A DNA stretch of 64,000 nt from Brooklawnia cerclae (lineage in GTDB: Bacteria > Actinomycetota > Actinomycetes > Propionibacteriales > Propionibacteriaceae): NCBI RefSeq assembly GCF_011758645.1, contig NZ_JAAMOZ010000001.1, positions 1,550,001-1,614,000 on the forward strand. Direction: 5' to 3'. Each line of letters begins with the position of its first letter. Within the stretch, counting starts at the first letter, position 1. This document shows, one piece after another, positions 1 to 8,470 of the stretch. A model generated the notes under the pieces. The model did not search any database, was not told where the DNA came from, and saw only the letters and a program-made list of their open reading frames with translations. The translations under genes were made by a program, and so were the position numbers.

Positions 1-593
1 GCGCGGACCTGCGTGTGCTCGCCTCGCGCGGATACCTCGGCCACGTCGTGACGATGGCCGCCGGGTTCGCCGCGCTCATGGCATACATCTCTGCCTCGCC
101 GTTCGTCTACCAGCAGATGATGGGCTTCGGCCCGGTACCTTACGGTGTCCTGTTCGGTCTCAATGCGGTGGGGATCAGCACGTGCAGCGCGGTCGCCGCC
201 AGACTGACCGCCACACACCGCGTCCGCGCCGTGCTCGGCGCGGGCCTGATCGGAGTGAGCGCCGGCGTGGCCGCCCTGCTGATCCTGGTGCTCAGCGGGG
301 CGCCCGCGCGCTGGTACACGGTGGCGATCTTCGTGGCGGTGTCGAGCCTCGGCTTCGTCTTCGGGAACTCGACGGCACTAGCTCTGGCGCAGGCACGCGG
401 AGTGGCAGGCACCGCGTCCGCGCTGATGGGAGCGCTGCAGTTCGCGCTGGGCGCCGTCGTGGCTCCGCTGGTCGGTATCGCCGGTGAGAGCACCGCACTG
501 CCCCTGGCCGTGGTCATGGCATGCGCGATGGCCGTGTCCGCGACGGGCTTCGCCGTCGCCGGCCGACGAAGCGAAATGGTCATCACCGCATGA
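1..593 (+). CDS. Bcr/CflA-type MFS drug-efflux transporter, 3' part only
   Basis: The reading frame is open from the window edge, so the N-terminal half lies outside; the first in-window GTG (15) is not taken as the start. About 195 residues are visible, with roughly five to six hydrophobic segments. The stretch AYISASPFVYQQ is characteristic of the Bcr/CflA branch of the major facilitator superfamily, inner-membrane proton antiporters that export drugs or small molecules. The C-terminus ends in a short basic tail. The SDR gene starts about 50 bp downstream on the same strand, so the two may be cotranscribed. The substrate cannot be predicted. Confidence 0.8.
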   Translation, partial: ADLRVLASRGYLGHVVTMAAGFAALMAYISASPFVYQQMMGFGPVPYGVLFGLNAVGISTCSAVAARLTATHRVRAVLGAGLIGVSAGVAALLILVLSGAPARWYTVAIFVAVSSLGFVFGNSTALALAQARGVAGTASALMGALQFALGAVVAPLVGIAGESTALPLAVVMACAMAVSATGFAVAGRRSEMVITA

Positions 594-644
594 CGGCACC
601 AGGACCGGCGCCCCATGATGGACGAGGACGAAAGGGAGCACAAC

Positions 645-1373
645 ATGGCTGATCTCAACGGCACGACGGTGGTGGTCGTCGGTGGCAGCTCCGGCATCGG
701 GCTGCGGGTGGCCGAACTCGCGGCCGAACGGGGAGCCCTGATCATCCTGGGTGGACGGGATCCGGTCAGACTGACGAGCGCGGCGAACGCGGTGGAATCC
801 GCGGGGGCGGATGTGACCACCCTGACGGTGGACGCGCACGACCCCGCGTCCCTGGGTGACTTCTTCGAGCGGATCGAGGGCTTCGATCATCTCGTCTCGA
901 CGATAGGAGCACCGATGGGCGGCGGATTCCTGTCGGCACCGCTGTCGGAGATCCGCCGGACCGTCGAGTCGAAGTTCTTCGCAAACCTGAACATCGCACG
1001 CCTGGCCGCCGGGAAGCTCCGTGACGGGGGCTCCCTGACCTTCACATCGGGTACCGGCGGGCGCGCACAGGACGCCGCAGGCAGCTACGTCGGCAATCTC
1101 GCGGTCCATGCGATGATCGAAGGACTCGCCGTCGAGCTGGCCCCCGCAGCCCGCGTCAACGCGGTGGCGCCGACCTGGACGGACACGCCGCTGTGGGCGG
1201 ACCTGCCGGCCGAGGAGCGCGCGGCGACCAAGGCGAGTTTCGCCGAGACCATTCCGCTGGGACGCACGGCGACGATCGACGAACTCGCCTCCGCCTACCT
1301 CTTCCTGATGGAGAACGAGTTCGTCACCGGTCAGCAGCTGGCCGTCGACGGAGGGATCATGCTGGGCGCCTGA
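645..1373 (+). CDS. SDR-family protein, atypical active site
   Basis: A 242-residue short-chain dehydrogenase/reductase. The nucleotide-binding GGSSGIG motif lies near residue 12, and the C-terminus has the usual VTGQQLAVDGG. The start at 645 is chosen because AAAGGGAG precedes it by a good distance; an in-frame ATG at 615 would only add a hydrophilic decapeptide. The catalytic YxxxK is altered: the expected tyrosine is followed by VGNL, so the Lys is missing, although a Ser (TSGTGG) is present upstream. It may therefore be a divergent or non-catalytic SDR. Substrate is unknown. It follows the MFS gene and is convergent with the next SDR. Confidence 0.85.
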   Translation: MADLNGTTVVVVGGSSGIGLRVAELAAERGALIILGGRDPVRLTSAANAVESAGADVTTLTVDAHDPASLGDFFERIEGFDHLVSTIGAPMGGGFLSAPLSEIRRTVESKFFANLNIARLAAGKLRDGGSLTFTSGTGGRAQDAAGSYVGNLAVHAMIEGLAVELAPAARVNAVAPTWTDTPLWADLPAEERAATKASFAETIPLGRTATIDELASAYLFLMENEFVTGQQLAVDGGIMLGA

Positions 1374-1436
1374 CGCCGGCGGTGCCACCGCACGAGACGA
1401 ATTCGTCCCACCCGAGGCCCTCGTGGGTGAGGTGCC

Positions 1437-2276
1437 TCAGCCCGTTCCCCCTCGGCGTCGGAACGGGCTGGCGCCGCCGGCGACACAGCCACCGTCGCAG
1501 AGGATGTCGGTACCCGTGAGATAGCCCATGCGTTCGTCGGCCGCAGCCGCGTAGAGGTGAGCTATCTCCTCGGGCCTGCCGAGCCTCTTGATCGCACTGT
1601 TGCGCACGTAGGTCATCGACTCCTCGCTCTCGAGGTCGCCCATGGGTGTGTCGAAGCTGCCCGGGGTGACCGACACCACGCGCACTCCCCTGGCGCCGAA
1701 GCGGGCGGCGTCCGTGCGCGCGAACCAGATCACGAAGTGCTTGCTGATGCCGTAGGCGACCCCTGTTCGAACCGTGCGTGGGAACAGGTGGACGCGGCGC
1801 ATCATCCCGCGCATGAACCGGCTTCGATCGGTGCGGCTCAGAGGGTAGACGTGGGTCGGCATCACAATCTTCGGCGTCAGATACGCCGACATGGATGAGG
1901 TGTCGATGACGCAGCCCCTCGCGTCCATCACCTCGTAGAAGGCATCGTTGACGTTGACGGTGCCCAGAGCGTTGGTCGCCATGATCACACCGGGATCACC
2001 CATGTGGGGCGACATGCCGGCGGCATGGATCACAGCCGTCACCTGGCCGCGCTTCGCAGCGGTCCGCGCCAGTTGCCGCATGCTCTCCCGATCCGCGACG
2101 TCGCCGGCCAGAGCCTCGGCGTCCACCCCGGTCGCGCGCAACTCGGTGACGACCGTTTCGAGCTTCGCCGGCGTCCGACCGGTGAGGACGATCTGATAGC
2201 CGCGCTCCCCCATGGCCCGGGCAGTGGCGCGGCCGAGGCCGCTGCCGCCCCCGGTGATGACACACACGTCGTCCAT
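1437..2276 (-). CDS. SDR-family oxidoreductase
   Basis: A 279-residue classical SDR. The TGGGSGLG cofactor loop is at residues 8-15, the NAG-equivalent motif reads HAAGM, the catalytic motif is YGISK and TPGSFDTPMG follows; the C-terminus has the DILCDGG ending. It probably uses NAD(P)H to reduce or oxidise an alcohol or steroid-like substrate, as the 3-alpha-hydroxysteroid-dehydrogenase-like subgroup does; substrate is not determinable. Its start codon overlaps the stop of the upstream epimerase gene as TGATG, which implies translational coupling. The C-terminal tail is Arg/Gly-rich and partly encoded by a hairpin. Confidence 0.88.
   Translation of the reverse strand: MDDVCVITGGGSGLGRATARAMGERGYQIVLTGRTPAKLETVVTELRATGVDAEALAGDVADRESMRQLARTAAKRGQVTAVIHAAGMSPHMGDPGVIMATNALGTVNVNDAFYEVMDARGCVIDTSSMSAYLTPKIVMPTHVYPLSRTDRSRFMRGMMRRVHLFPRTVRTGVAYGISKHFVIWFARTDAARFGARGVRVVSVTPGSFDTPMGDLESEESMTYVRNSAIKRLGRPEEIAHLYAAAADERMGYLTGTDILCDGGCVAGGASPFRRRGGTG
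1439..1469. terminator. Possible bidirectional hairpin between convergent SDR genes
   Basis: AGCCCGTTCC and its exact complement GGAACGGGCT form a 10-bp stem with an 11-nt loop. It lies between two convergent genes but overlaps the 3' end of the minus-strand SDR coding sequence. There is no clear U-tract, so termination is an inference. Confidence 0.35.
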
Positions 2277-3313
2277 CAGGCCGCCCGCGTGATGACGCGG
2301 CCTTCGCGTTCGAGCCAGTCGATGGTGTCCGCGAGCGTGTCGCCGAAGGGACGGGTCTGGAATCCCAGTTCCCTGCGGGCCTTCGAGGAATCGAACAGGT
2401 TGTTCCGGGTCAAGTTGTACACGGCGAAGCTCGTCATGCGCAGGTTCTTGCCGAGGACCCTTCCGATCAGGTCGGACACGTGCCCGAGCACCTTACCGGC
2501 GCCCGCGGGGAGGATCGTGGTGACCTGCGGGGTTCCCGTCAGGTCGCTGAGCACGCGGAACATCTCCTCCATGCTCACGCACTCGTTGCCGAGGATGTAC
2601 CCCTCGCCCGTGCGTCCTCTTTCGACAGCAGCGACGGTGGCGTCAGCGAGATCACGGACGTCGACGGCGTTGAAGCTGCCTTCGATACCGGCCTTCATCT
2701 TGCCGTCGCAATAGTCGATGATGAAGCTCGTGACCGGCCCGAAGGCGTAGTCGTCCGGTCCGGCGATGCCTGTCGGGTAGACCAGGGTGGCGTCCAGTCC
2801 CTGGTTGCGGACGGCGTCGAGGACGAGTTGGGACGCGGTGGCCTTCGTCCACCCGTAGTACCCGACGACAGCGTCCGGATCGAACCGATCCGGTTCGGTG
2901 ATCGGGACACCGAAGGGTGTCTCGAGGATCCCGCCGGTCGAGCCGACATAGACCAGCTTGCGAACATTGTGGGTCAGACAAGCGTCGATGATGTTCTGGG
3001 TGCCCGTGACGTTGACGTCGTGGACCTTCTGGCTGAAGCCGCCGTCGACCGTCACGATCGCGGCGGTGTGGATGACGACCAGTTCACGTCCGCTCTCGGC
3101 CGCGAAGAAGCGCTGCAGGCTCACGGTATCGGTGACGTCGCCGGTGTGCAGGCTGACCTGGTCGGGGACCCGATCGGCTGCCGGATCACCTGGGAGTACG
3201 AGGCCGCGCACGTCCTGGCCGTCGGCCAGGAGCCGTGCGGCGACGGAGCTGCCGAGATTGCCGGCAACGCCGGTCACCAGGTAGAGGGGCGGCTGCTGAT
3301 CCTGCTCAGGCAT
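2276..3313 (-). CDS. NAD(P)-dependent epimerase/dehydratase (extended SDR)
   Basis: A 345-residue extended SDR. The TGVAGNLG dinucleotide loop is at residues 14-21, the active-site Tyr-Lys is in YYGWTK, and YPTGIAGPDD follows, a pattern close to dihydroflavonol-4-reductase-like and 3-beta-HSD-like enzymes. It should reduce a ketone or epimerise a sugar-like substrate; the family does not fix which. AAAGGACC precedes the ATG. It is the first gene of a two-gene unit with the following SDR (TGATG overlap). The LysR gene ends 199 bp upstream on the same strand, leaving room for a promoter. Confidence 0.88.
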   Translation of the reverse strand: MPEQDQQPPLYLVTGVAGNLGSSVAARLLADGQDVRGLVLPGDPAADRVPDQVSLHTGDVTDTVSLQRFFAAESGRELVVIHTAAIVTVDGGFSQKVHDVNVTGTQNIIDACLTHNVRKLVYVGSTGGILETPFGVPITEPDRFDPDAVVGYYGWTKATASQLVLDAVRNQGLDATLVYPTGIAGPDDYAFGPVTSFIIDYCDGKMKAGIEGSFNAVDVRDLADATVAAVERGRTGEGYILGNECVSMEEMFRVLSDLTGTPQVTTILPAGAGKVLGHVSDLIGRVLGKNLRMTSFAVYNLTRNNLFDSSKARRELGFQTRPFGDTLADTIDWLEREGRVITRAA

Positions 3314-3512
3314 GAAGAGGTCCTTTCGGAGATGTGCTGTGACGACGCTCCGATCCTCTCCACCACGAGCGGTTCACGAGTCGTCCGCCCGGACCGACCT
3401 GAGGTACTGCGCCCGCAGTACCCCGTTCGACTCGCATCCTGCAGGACGGTTCCCGGTCGATCCGTCGATGCGATCGGTCGTGTCTCTCCGCTTGTAAGCC
3501 CCGTTTATTGAA

Positions 3513-4439
3513 TCAGTGGAATCCCTGATCGGCGGGTGAGGGACGAGAACTGCCGCCGATCGGCTGCAGCGCGGCACGGATGTGCCGGATGAGCAGCCGT
3601 GCCGCGTGCGACGGTGGATGGTGGTCGGCGGTGGCGAGGAACAGCGACCACTGCAAGGGGGTGGCCAGCTCCAGCACCTTGACATTCGCGGCATGTCCCT
3701 CGGCGACGAAGGCGGGCACCATTGCGACGCCGACGCCCTTGCCGACGAGCACGGGGATCGCCCAGGCGTCCGGCGCCTCGACCACGATGCTGCGGCGCAG
3801 TCCCCTGCGACCCAGTTCCTGGTCGAGGAGGTCGCGATTGCCGAATCCGGCCGGCGAGTCGACGAACGGGCAGTCCATGAGATCTGCCAGGTCCACGCGG
3901 TCACGGCCGGCCAGTTCGTGGCCGGCAGGCACGAGCCCCACGAACGGGGCGTCGCCGAGGCGCGTGAGGGACAGATCACCGGGCAGCGGCCCCGCCGGGG
4001 ACATCAATGCGAAATCGACCTCCCCCTCGTCCAGTTGCCCGGCGAGTTTCGCGGTACCGGCGATGTGCAGGTGCACCGCCACGTGTGGGTGATCGGCGCG
4101 GAACGCGGCCACCGCCCGCGGAAGATCGACCAGCCCGAGGACCGGCAGAACACCGGCCACCACCGTGCCTCGCACGCCGCGCCGGACCTCGTCGACGGCT
4201 TCCGCGGCGGCCTGGACGTCGGCGAGCACCCGTTGCGCATGCGGCAGCAGTGCGGTGCCCGCATCGCTGAGCACCACGCCTCGCGCGGTCCGCTCGAACA
4301 GGGGGACACCGAGTTCGCGCTCCAGCGCGCGGATCGCGGTCGAGACGCCCGACTGCACGACGTGGAGGGTCTCCGACGCGGAGGAGAAACTGCCGTCTCT
4401 GGCGACCGCGAGGAAGTATTCGAGCTGTCGAAGCTGCAT
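3513..4439 (-). CDS. LysR-family transcriptional regulator
   Basis: A 308-residue LysR-type regulator. The N-terminal winged helix-turn-helix is at residues 1-60 (LRQLEYFLAVARDGSFSSASE, then ALERELGVPLFERT), followed by a periplasmic-binding-protein-like effector domain from about residue 90. It likely senses a small ligand and controls the surrounding oxidoreductase genes. It lies only 30 bp downstream of an SDR gene on the same strand, so it may be the last gene of that transcript instead of having its own promoter. LysR proteins often act on a divergent neighbour; none is adjacent here, so its target is uncertain. Confidence 0.92.
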   Translation of the reverse strand: MQLRQLEYFLAVARDGSFSSASETLHVVQSGVSTAIRALERELGVPLFERTARGVVLSDAGTALLPHAQRVLADVQAAAEAVDEVRRGVRGTVVAGVLPVLGLVDLPRAVAAFRADHPHVAVHLHIAGTAKLAGQLDEGEVDFALMSPAGPLPGDLSLTRLGDAPFVGLVPAGHELAGRDRVDLADLMDCPFVDSPAGFGNRDLLDQELGRRGLRRSIVVEAPDAWAIPVLVGKGVGVAMVPAFVAEGHAANVKVLELATPLQWSLFLATADHHPPSHAARLLIRHIRAALQPIGGSSRPSPADQGFH

Positions 4440-4469
4440 GTGCCTTGTCCTCGCCTTGACGAAACCCGG

Positions 4470-5243
4470 TCAGTGGGCGGTCTGGCCGCCGTCGATCGGG
4501 TAGACAGCCCCGTTGACGAAGGACGCCAGGTCGGAGGCGAGGAACAGAACGACTCCCGCGATCTCCTCCGGTTCCGACACCCTGCCCTGCGGGGAGTACG
4601 ACAGCACTGTCTCACGCATCGCCGGATCAGCGAGCCACCCGTCGATCATCGGGGTACGGACCAGACCCGGTGCGATCGCGTTGACGCGGATTCCCTGCTG
4701 TGCGTAGTCGAGCGCGGCGGCCTTGGTGAGCCCGATCACGCCGTGTTTGGCAGCGGCGTAGGGCGCCATGCCTGGATCGGCGATCAGACCTGCCACTGAC
4801 GAGGTGTTGATGATCGAGCCTCCGCCGTGGGCGAGCATCGCCGGGATCTCGTGCTTCATCGACAGGAACACGCCTGTGAGGTCGACTGCGATGGTGCGGT
4901 TCCAGGCTTCGATCGACTGTTCCACCAGGGCGCCGGTCGGCGGCAGGGAGCCGGCGTTGTTGAACGCGACGTCGAGCCGGCCGAACTCGTCCAGCGTCAC
5001 CTGCACGAGTCGCGCGAGGTCCTCTTCGCGAGAGACGTCGATGGGGACGAAGATGCCGTGCCCACCTGAGGCCGTCACCGCCTCGGCCGCCGCGTCCCCG
5101 CCGTCGCCGCGACTGGCGATCACGACGTTGGCTCCTGCGCGGCCGAAGGCGATCGCGGTCGCCTTTCCGATACCGGTGGATCCTCCGGTCACCACCACGG
5201 TCTTCCCGCTGAAATCCAGTGTCTGCTGCGTCATCGTCGTCAT
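4470..5243 (-). CDS. SDR-family NAD(P)-dependent oxidoreductase
   Basis: A 257-residue classical SDR with TGGSTGIG near residue 19, the structural NNAG motif, a catalytic Ser in NTSSVAG, YAAAK as the YxxxK pair, and the PIDGGQTAH ending typical of the glucose-1-dehydrogenase/3-oxoacyl-reductase-like group. Soluble. It starts 3 bp after the stop of the upstream MBL hydrolase gene, so the two are almost certainly one transcript. A second in-frame ATG lies three codons in. Substrate is unknown; the pairing with a hydrolase suggests a short catabolic sequence. Confidence 0.9.
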   Translation of the reverse strand: MTTMTQQTLDFSGKTVVVTGGSTGIGKATAIAFGRAGANVVIASRGDGGDAAAEAVTASGGHGIFVPIDVSREEDLARLVQVTLDEFGRLDVAFNNAGSLPPTGALVEQSIEAWNRTIAVDLTGVFLSMKHEIPAMLAHGGGSIINTSSVAGLIADPGMAPYAAAKHGVIGLTKAAALDYAQQGIRVNAIAPGLVRTPMIDGWLADPAMRETVLSYSPQGRVSEPEEIAGVVLFLASDLASFVNGAVYPIDGGQTAH

Positions 5244-5246
5244 CTC

Positions 5247-6146
5247 TCAGTCGGTCCACCGGACATAGAGCACCATGGCGCGGGCGTGGCTCTCGGTCCA
5301 CAACTCGACGCCTTTCATCGGGCCGTCCAGCCAACGAGAGGACAGTTCTTCGGTGGCTCGGCGGACGACTTCCTCGATGACGAACTTGATGCCGGCCTGT
5401 TCGCTGTCGCGGTGCTGGGCCAGCAGTTCGGGGGTGTTGATCTGGTCGTGCAACCTCTTGACGGTGGCGTAGACGTCCAGGACGTAGCGCTTGGTCAGTT
5501 CGACGTCGCTGCGTCGGGCGACATCGGCGGTGTGGCCCGAGAGGAAGTACTCGAAGTCGTACTCGAGGAACCGGTCGAAGGCACCCATGTAGGAGTAGAT
5601 GTTCTCGCTCAGGTCGAAGTCGAGCAACGGCACCCAACTGCGAGCCAGTAGGTCGATCGCGACCAGTACCTTCTCGTTCGGCAGGTACAGCACAGTGTCC
5701 CCGTCGGCGGAGTGGAAGCCGTCGCGGAACAGGTGGATCTCCCGATTGCCGATGTTCAGGGTGACGGCGGTGTCGAAGACGGTTGTGGGCAGGGGGCGAG
5801 CGGGATCGTTCTTCTCCGCGAGGAATCGCGCCGTCCCGGTCTCCGCGATGATCTGGATGCCCTCTGCCAGCAGGTAGGCGCCGCCGATGTGGTCGGTGTG
5901 CCCATGGGAGTAGATCATCGTGCGGACGGGTTCGTCGGTGACGTCGGCGATCGCCTCACGCAGATGATCGATCAGGGGCAAGGGGGCGTCGAGCAGGACC
6001 ACGCCCTCGCCCGTGGTGAGGAACAGGGTCTGATAGTTCCCGTTGGAGACCATGAAGACTCCCGGGCTCAGTTCGCGGGTGAGGAAGCCCGCGGACAGAT
6101 CGGTCACAGAGTCGGGCTGGACGTGGATTCGGGGTGATGTGGGCAC
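5247..6146 (-). CDS. MBL-fold metallohydrolase
   Basis: A 299-residue metallo-beta-lactamase-fold hydrolase. The metal-binding HxHxDH motif is present as SHGHTDH, followed by the GDTVLYLPNEKVL and DLL block and a final FLSGHT His, so the two-zinc site looks complete. The GTG at 6146 is chosen because AAAGGTGG lies about 8 bp upstream; the reading frame stays open far upstream but that part is antisense noise over the next gene. The family hydrolyses thioesters, lactones, sulfates or phosphoesters; substrate is unknown. It lies 76 bp downstream of an MDR oxidoreductase gene and 3 bp before an SDR. Confidence 0.88.
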   Translation of the reverse strand: MPTSPRIHVQPDSVTDLSAGFLTRELSPGVFMVSNGNYQTLFLTTGEGVVLLDAPLPLIDHLREAIADVTDEPVRTMIYSHGHTDHIGGAYLLAEGIQIIAETGTARFLAEKNDPARPLPTTVFDTAVTLNIGNREIHLFRDGFHSADGDTVLYLPNEKVLVAIDLLARSWVPLLDFDLSENIYSYMGAFDRFLEYDFEYFLSGHTADVARRSDVELTKRYVLDVYATVKRLHDQINTPELLAQHRDSEQAGIKFVIEEVVRRATEELSSRWLDGPMKGVELWTESHARAMVLYVRWTD

Positions 6147-6222
6147 AGCGGTGCCACCTTTCTGGCGCAGTGGCCGTAAGAAACGGAGAGGACGGGGAGT
6201 GGAAGGAACCGAAAAGAGGAGA

Positions 6223-7143
6223 TCAGGGAATGAGGACGGGTTTGGCAGGACCCTCGCCGTGCCAAGCCTTGTCGAAGTCGTCGAACCCGATCGGGTCGGC
6301 TGCGACTTCGAGCTCTCCTGTGGCAGCGAGCCCGGCCAGCTGTGCGAAGGCCGAGAGCCTTTCCTCGGTGCTGGCAAGGAAGTTCGAGTGTCCCACCAGG
6401 ATGGCGCCCTTGTTGCGGAACGCCGGGGCGTTGATCGTCGCGGTGGGACCGGCGGAGTTCCCGACCTGGACGACCCGTGCGTCCCGGGCGAGGTGCGTGG
6501 CGGCGACGGCCAGTGGGGTGCCCCACAGCAGGTCGACGATGACGTCGAAGCCGTTCGGTGCGACCGTGCCGAGCACCGTGTCGAATGCTGCGGGATCGGC
6601 CACTGATGCGGGTGTGCCGCCGAGCCGCTCCACTCGGTCCAGGCCCTCCGCGGATCGCGCCGTACCCACGACGATGCCCGCACCCAGTGCACGGGCCGCT
6701 TGCACGGCAATGGTGCCGACCGCCCCGGTAGCACCCAGGACGAGAACCGATTCGCCCGCCGCCAGGTGACCGGACCGGGTGAGCGCCAGCCACGCCGCCA
6801 CGCCGGGGACGCCCAGGGCTGCGGCGCGGACCTCGTCCAGGCCGTCGGGCACCGGTGTGGTCTCGGCGCCGGCCAGGGGGACGAACTCGGCGAACGACCC
6901 ATAGGGCGCCGGGGGCGCGAAGAAGTACCTGAGCTCGCCGTCTGGTGTACGGGCGACGCCTTCCAGCCCGGCGACGGCGGGGGGCACGAGCCGGCGGAAC
7001 GCCATCGTGCCCGCGGCGATGACGCGGTCGACCGGGTTCAGCGGCGCAGCGACGACGCGCGCCACCGAATCGGAGGCCGGCGGTTCGGGAAAGTCGGCGA
7101 CACCGGCATCGGCGCCGACGCTGCTCACGACTACTGCTCGCAT
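6223..7143 (-). CDS. MDR-family zinc-independent alcohol dehydrogenase / quinone oxidoreductase
   Basis: A 306-residue medium-chain dehydrogenase/reductase. The N-terminal GroES-like fold carries APLNPVDR (the MDR hallmark) and the Rossmann half has VLGATGAVGTIAVQ near residue 135. No zinc-binding Cys cluster is visible, so it is the NADPH quinone-reductase-like branch. The start at 7143 follows GAGGAG by about 8 bp; an upstream in-frame ATG adds five residues but has no ribosome site. It is the likely first gene of a three-gene unit with the MBL hydrolase and SDR. The substrate is unknown, probably an enone or quinone. Confidence 0.87.
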   Translation of the reverse strand: MRAVVVSSVGADAGVADFPEPPASDSVARVVAAPLNPVDRVIAAGTMAFRRLVPPAVAGLEGVARTPDGELRYFFAPPAPYGSFAEFVPLAGAETTPVPDGLDEVRAAALGVPGVAAWLALTRSGHLAAGESVLVLGATGAVGTIAVQAARALGAGIVVGTARSAEGLDRVERLGGTPASVADPAAFDTVLGTVAPNGFDVIVDLLWGTPLAVAATHLARDARVVQVGNSAGPTATINAPAFRNKGAILVGHSNFLASTEERLSAFAQLAGLAATGELEVAADPIGFDDFDKAWHGEGPAKPVLIP

Positions 7144-7324
7144 CGGAAAGCTCCTCACTTCACAATCTGTCGCACGATCTCGGCGACATCAGCAGTCTGC
7201 GTCGCCGGAGTGCTGCCAACAAGAATCGAAAAGTGATGGCCGCTATCACCGATGGTGAGGTTCGCCGGCCTGGTCCGGCCTGGGACGCAACGTCGGCTCG
7301 CGCTCCGGGACCGCCGAAGGCGCC

Positions 7325-8380
7325 TCAGGCGACGGGCACCACAGGCTGGTCGAAGGACGCTGCCGCGCCACCCTGGAGCCCGTTGAGCGCCCTGGCGTTC
7401 GCCTCGTGCGGGATACCGAGCGGGATGGCACTGACCTGGGTGAGCCGGTCGTACTGCTCCTCGGTGAGATCGAGTTCGAGCGCTCCCAGGTAGTCGTCGA
7501 GCTGGGCGAGGCTACGGGGACCGATGATCGGAATCAGCGAAGTGGCCGATCGTCGCGAACGCTCGTTCACCCAGGCGGTCGCGACCTGCGCCGGGGTGCG
7601 TCCGACCTCGCTCGCGATCGCGAGCACCGTGTCGAGCGTCGCAGTCACCTGGTCTGTGGATTCGGAGTGGACGAGCCTTCCCCAGTCCGCCAGCCTCCCC
7701 TGTCGGCTGCTCCGATACTTCCCGGTGAGCAGTCCCCCGCCGAGTGGCGACCACAAGGTGGTACCGAGGCCGAGCGCCTCGGCCATGGGAAGCAGTTCGC
7801 GGTCCGCGGAGCGCTCGACCAGACTGTACTCGACCTGGATGCCGGCCACCGGTGCCCAGCCGCCGAGGTCGGCCAGCGTGGCGGCGCGAGACACCCGCCA
7901 CGCGGGGAAGTTCGAGAATGCCGCGTACAGGATCTTGCCCTGGCTCACGAGGTCGTCGAGTCCGCGCAGCAGTTCCTCGGCCGGTGTCAGGGCGTCCGGG
8001 TAATGCACCCACAGCAGATCGATGTAGTCGGTGCCGAGCCGCCGCAGGCTGGCCTCGACGGAGGTCCGCAGGTTCTTGCGCGCGTTGCCGGTGCGCGACA
8101 CTCCCCCGGCGGGGTCGGCACCGACAGTGAACTTGGTTGCCACGACGAGGTCGTCACGGGCGGGGCCGACGAACTCGCCGACCAGCTGCTCGGACTGGCC
8201 CGCCTGATAGGTGTCGGCGGTGTCGATGAAGTTCCCTCCCGCCTCCACGAACCGATCGAAGATCCGCCGGGCCTCGTCGTGGTCGGCCCCGGTGCCCCAC
8301 GCCGTCCCGAAGTTTCCTGTGCCCAGCGCGTACTGCGAGACGCGCAGGCCGGTCCGGCGGCCGAAGGTGGTGTAACGCAT
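7325..8380 (-). CDS. Aldo/keto reductase
   Basis: A 351-residue TIM-barrel aldo/keto reductase. The catalytic tetrad is recognisable: Asp in NFIDTADTY, the Tyr in the same block, Lys in VVATKF and His in LLWVHYPD. The C-terminal NADPH-binding segment resembles the AKR yakc/YajO group. It reduces aldehydes or ketones with NADPH in the cytosol. CAGGAG precedes the ATG. It is transcribed divergently from the Old Yellow Enzyme gene across a 90-bp region carrying two palindromes, so both are probably under one regulator. It is otherwise monocistronic, with 180 bp before the next gene. Confidence 0.92.
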   Translation of the reverse strand: MRYTTFGRRTGLRVSQYALGTGNFGTAWGTGADHDEARRIFDRFVEAGGNFIDTADTYQAGQSEQLVGEFVGPARDDLVVATKFTVGADPAGGVSRTGNARKNLRTSVEASLRRLGTDYIDLLWVHYPDALTPAEELLRGLDDLVSQGKILYAAFSNFPAWRVSRAATLADLGGWAPVAGIQVEYSLVERSADRELLPMAEALGLGTTLWSPLGGGLLTGKYRSSRQGRLADWGRLVHSESTDQVTATLDTVLAIASEVGRTPAQVATAWVNERSRRSATSLIPIIGPRSLAQLDDYLGALELDLTEEQYDRLTQVSAIPLGIPHEANARALNGLQGGAAASFDQPVVPVA

Positions 8381-8425
8381 GGGAACGCTCCTGGCTCGTA
8401 GCGATCGAAGGACTTCGAGAGCAAC

Positions 8426-8452
8426 GCTAGAGCTCTAGCTTTGTTTAAACAA
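8426..8452. promoter_or_regulatory. Twin palindromes in the divergent AKR/OYE promoter
   Basis: Two perfect palindromes lie side by side: GCTAGAGCTCTAGC (8426-8439) and TTGTTTAAACAA (8441-8452). They sit just upstream of the -10 hexamer TAGCAT (8459-8464) of the OYE gene, over its -35 and spacer, which is where a repressor would block entry of RNA polymerase. The HxlR-family gene directly downstream of the OYE gene is the best candidate binder. Binding is inferred. Confidence 0.55.
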
Positions 8453-8470
8453 CCCAGATAGCATGCGCGT

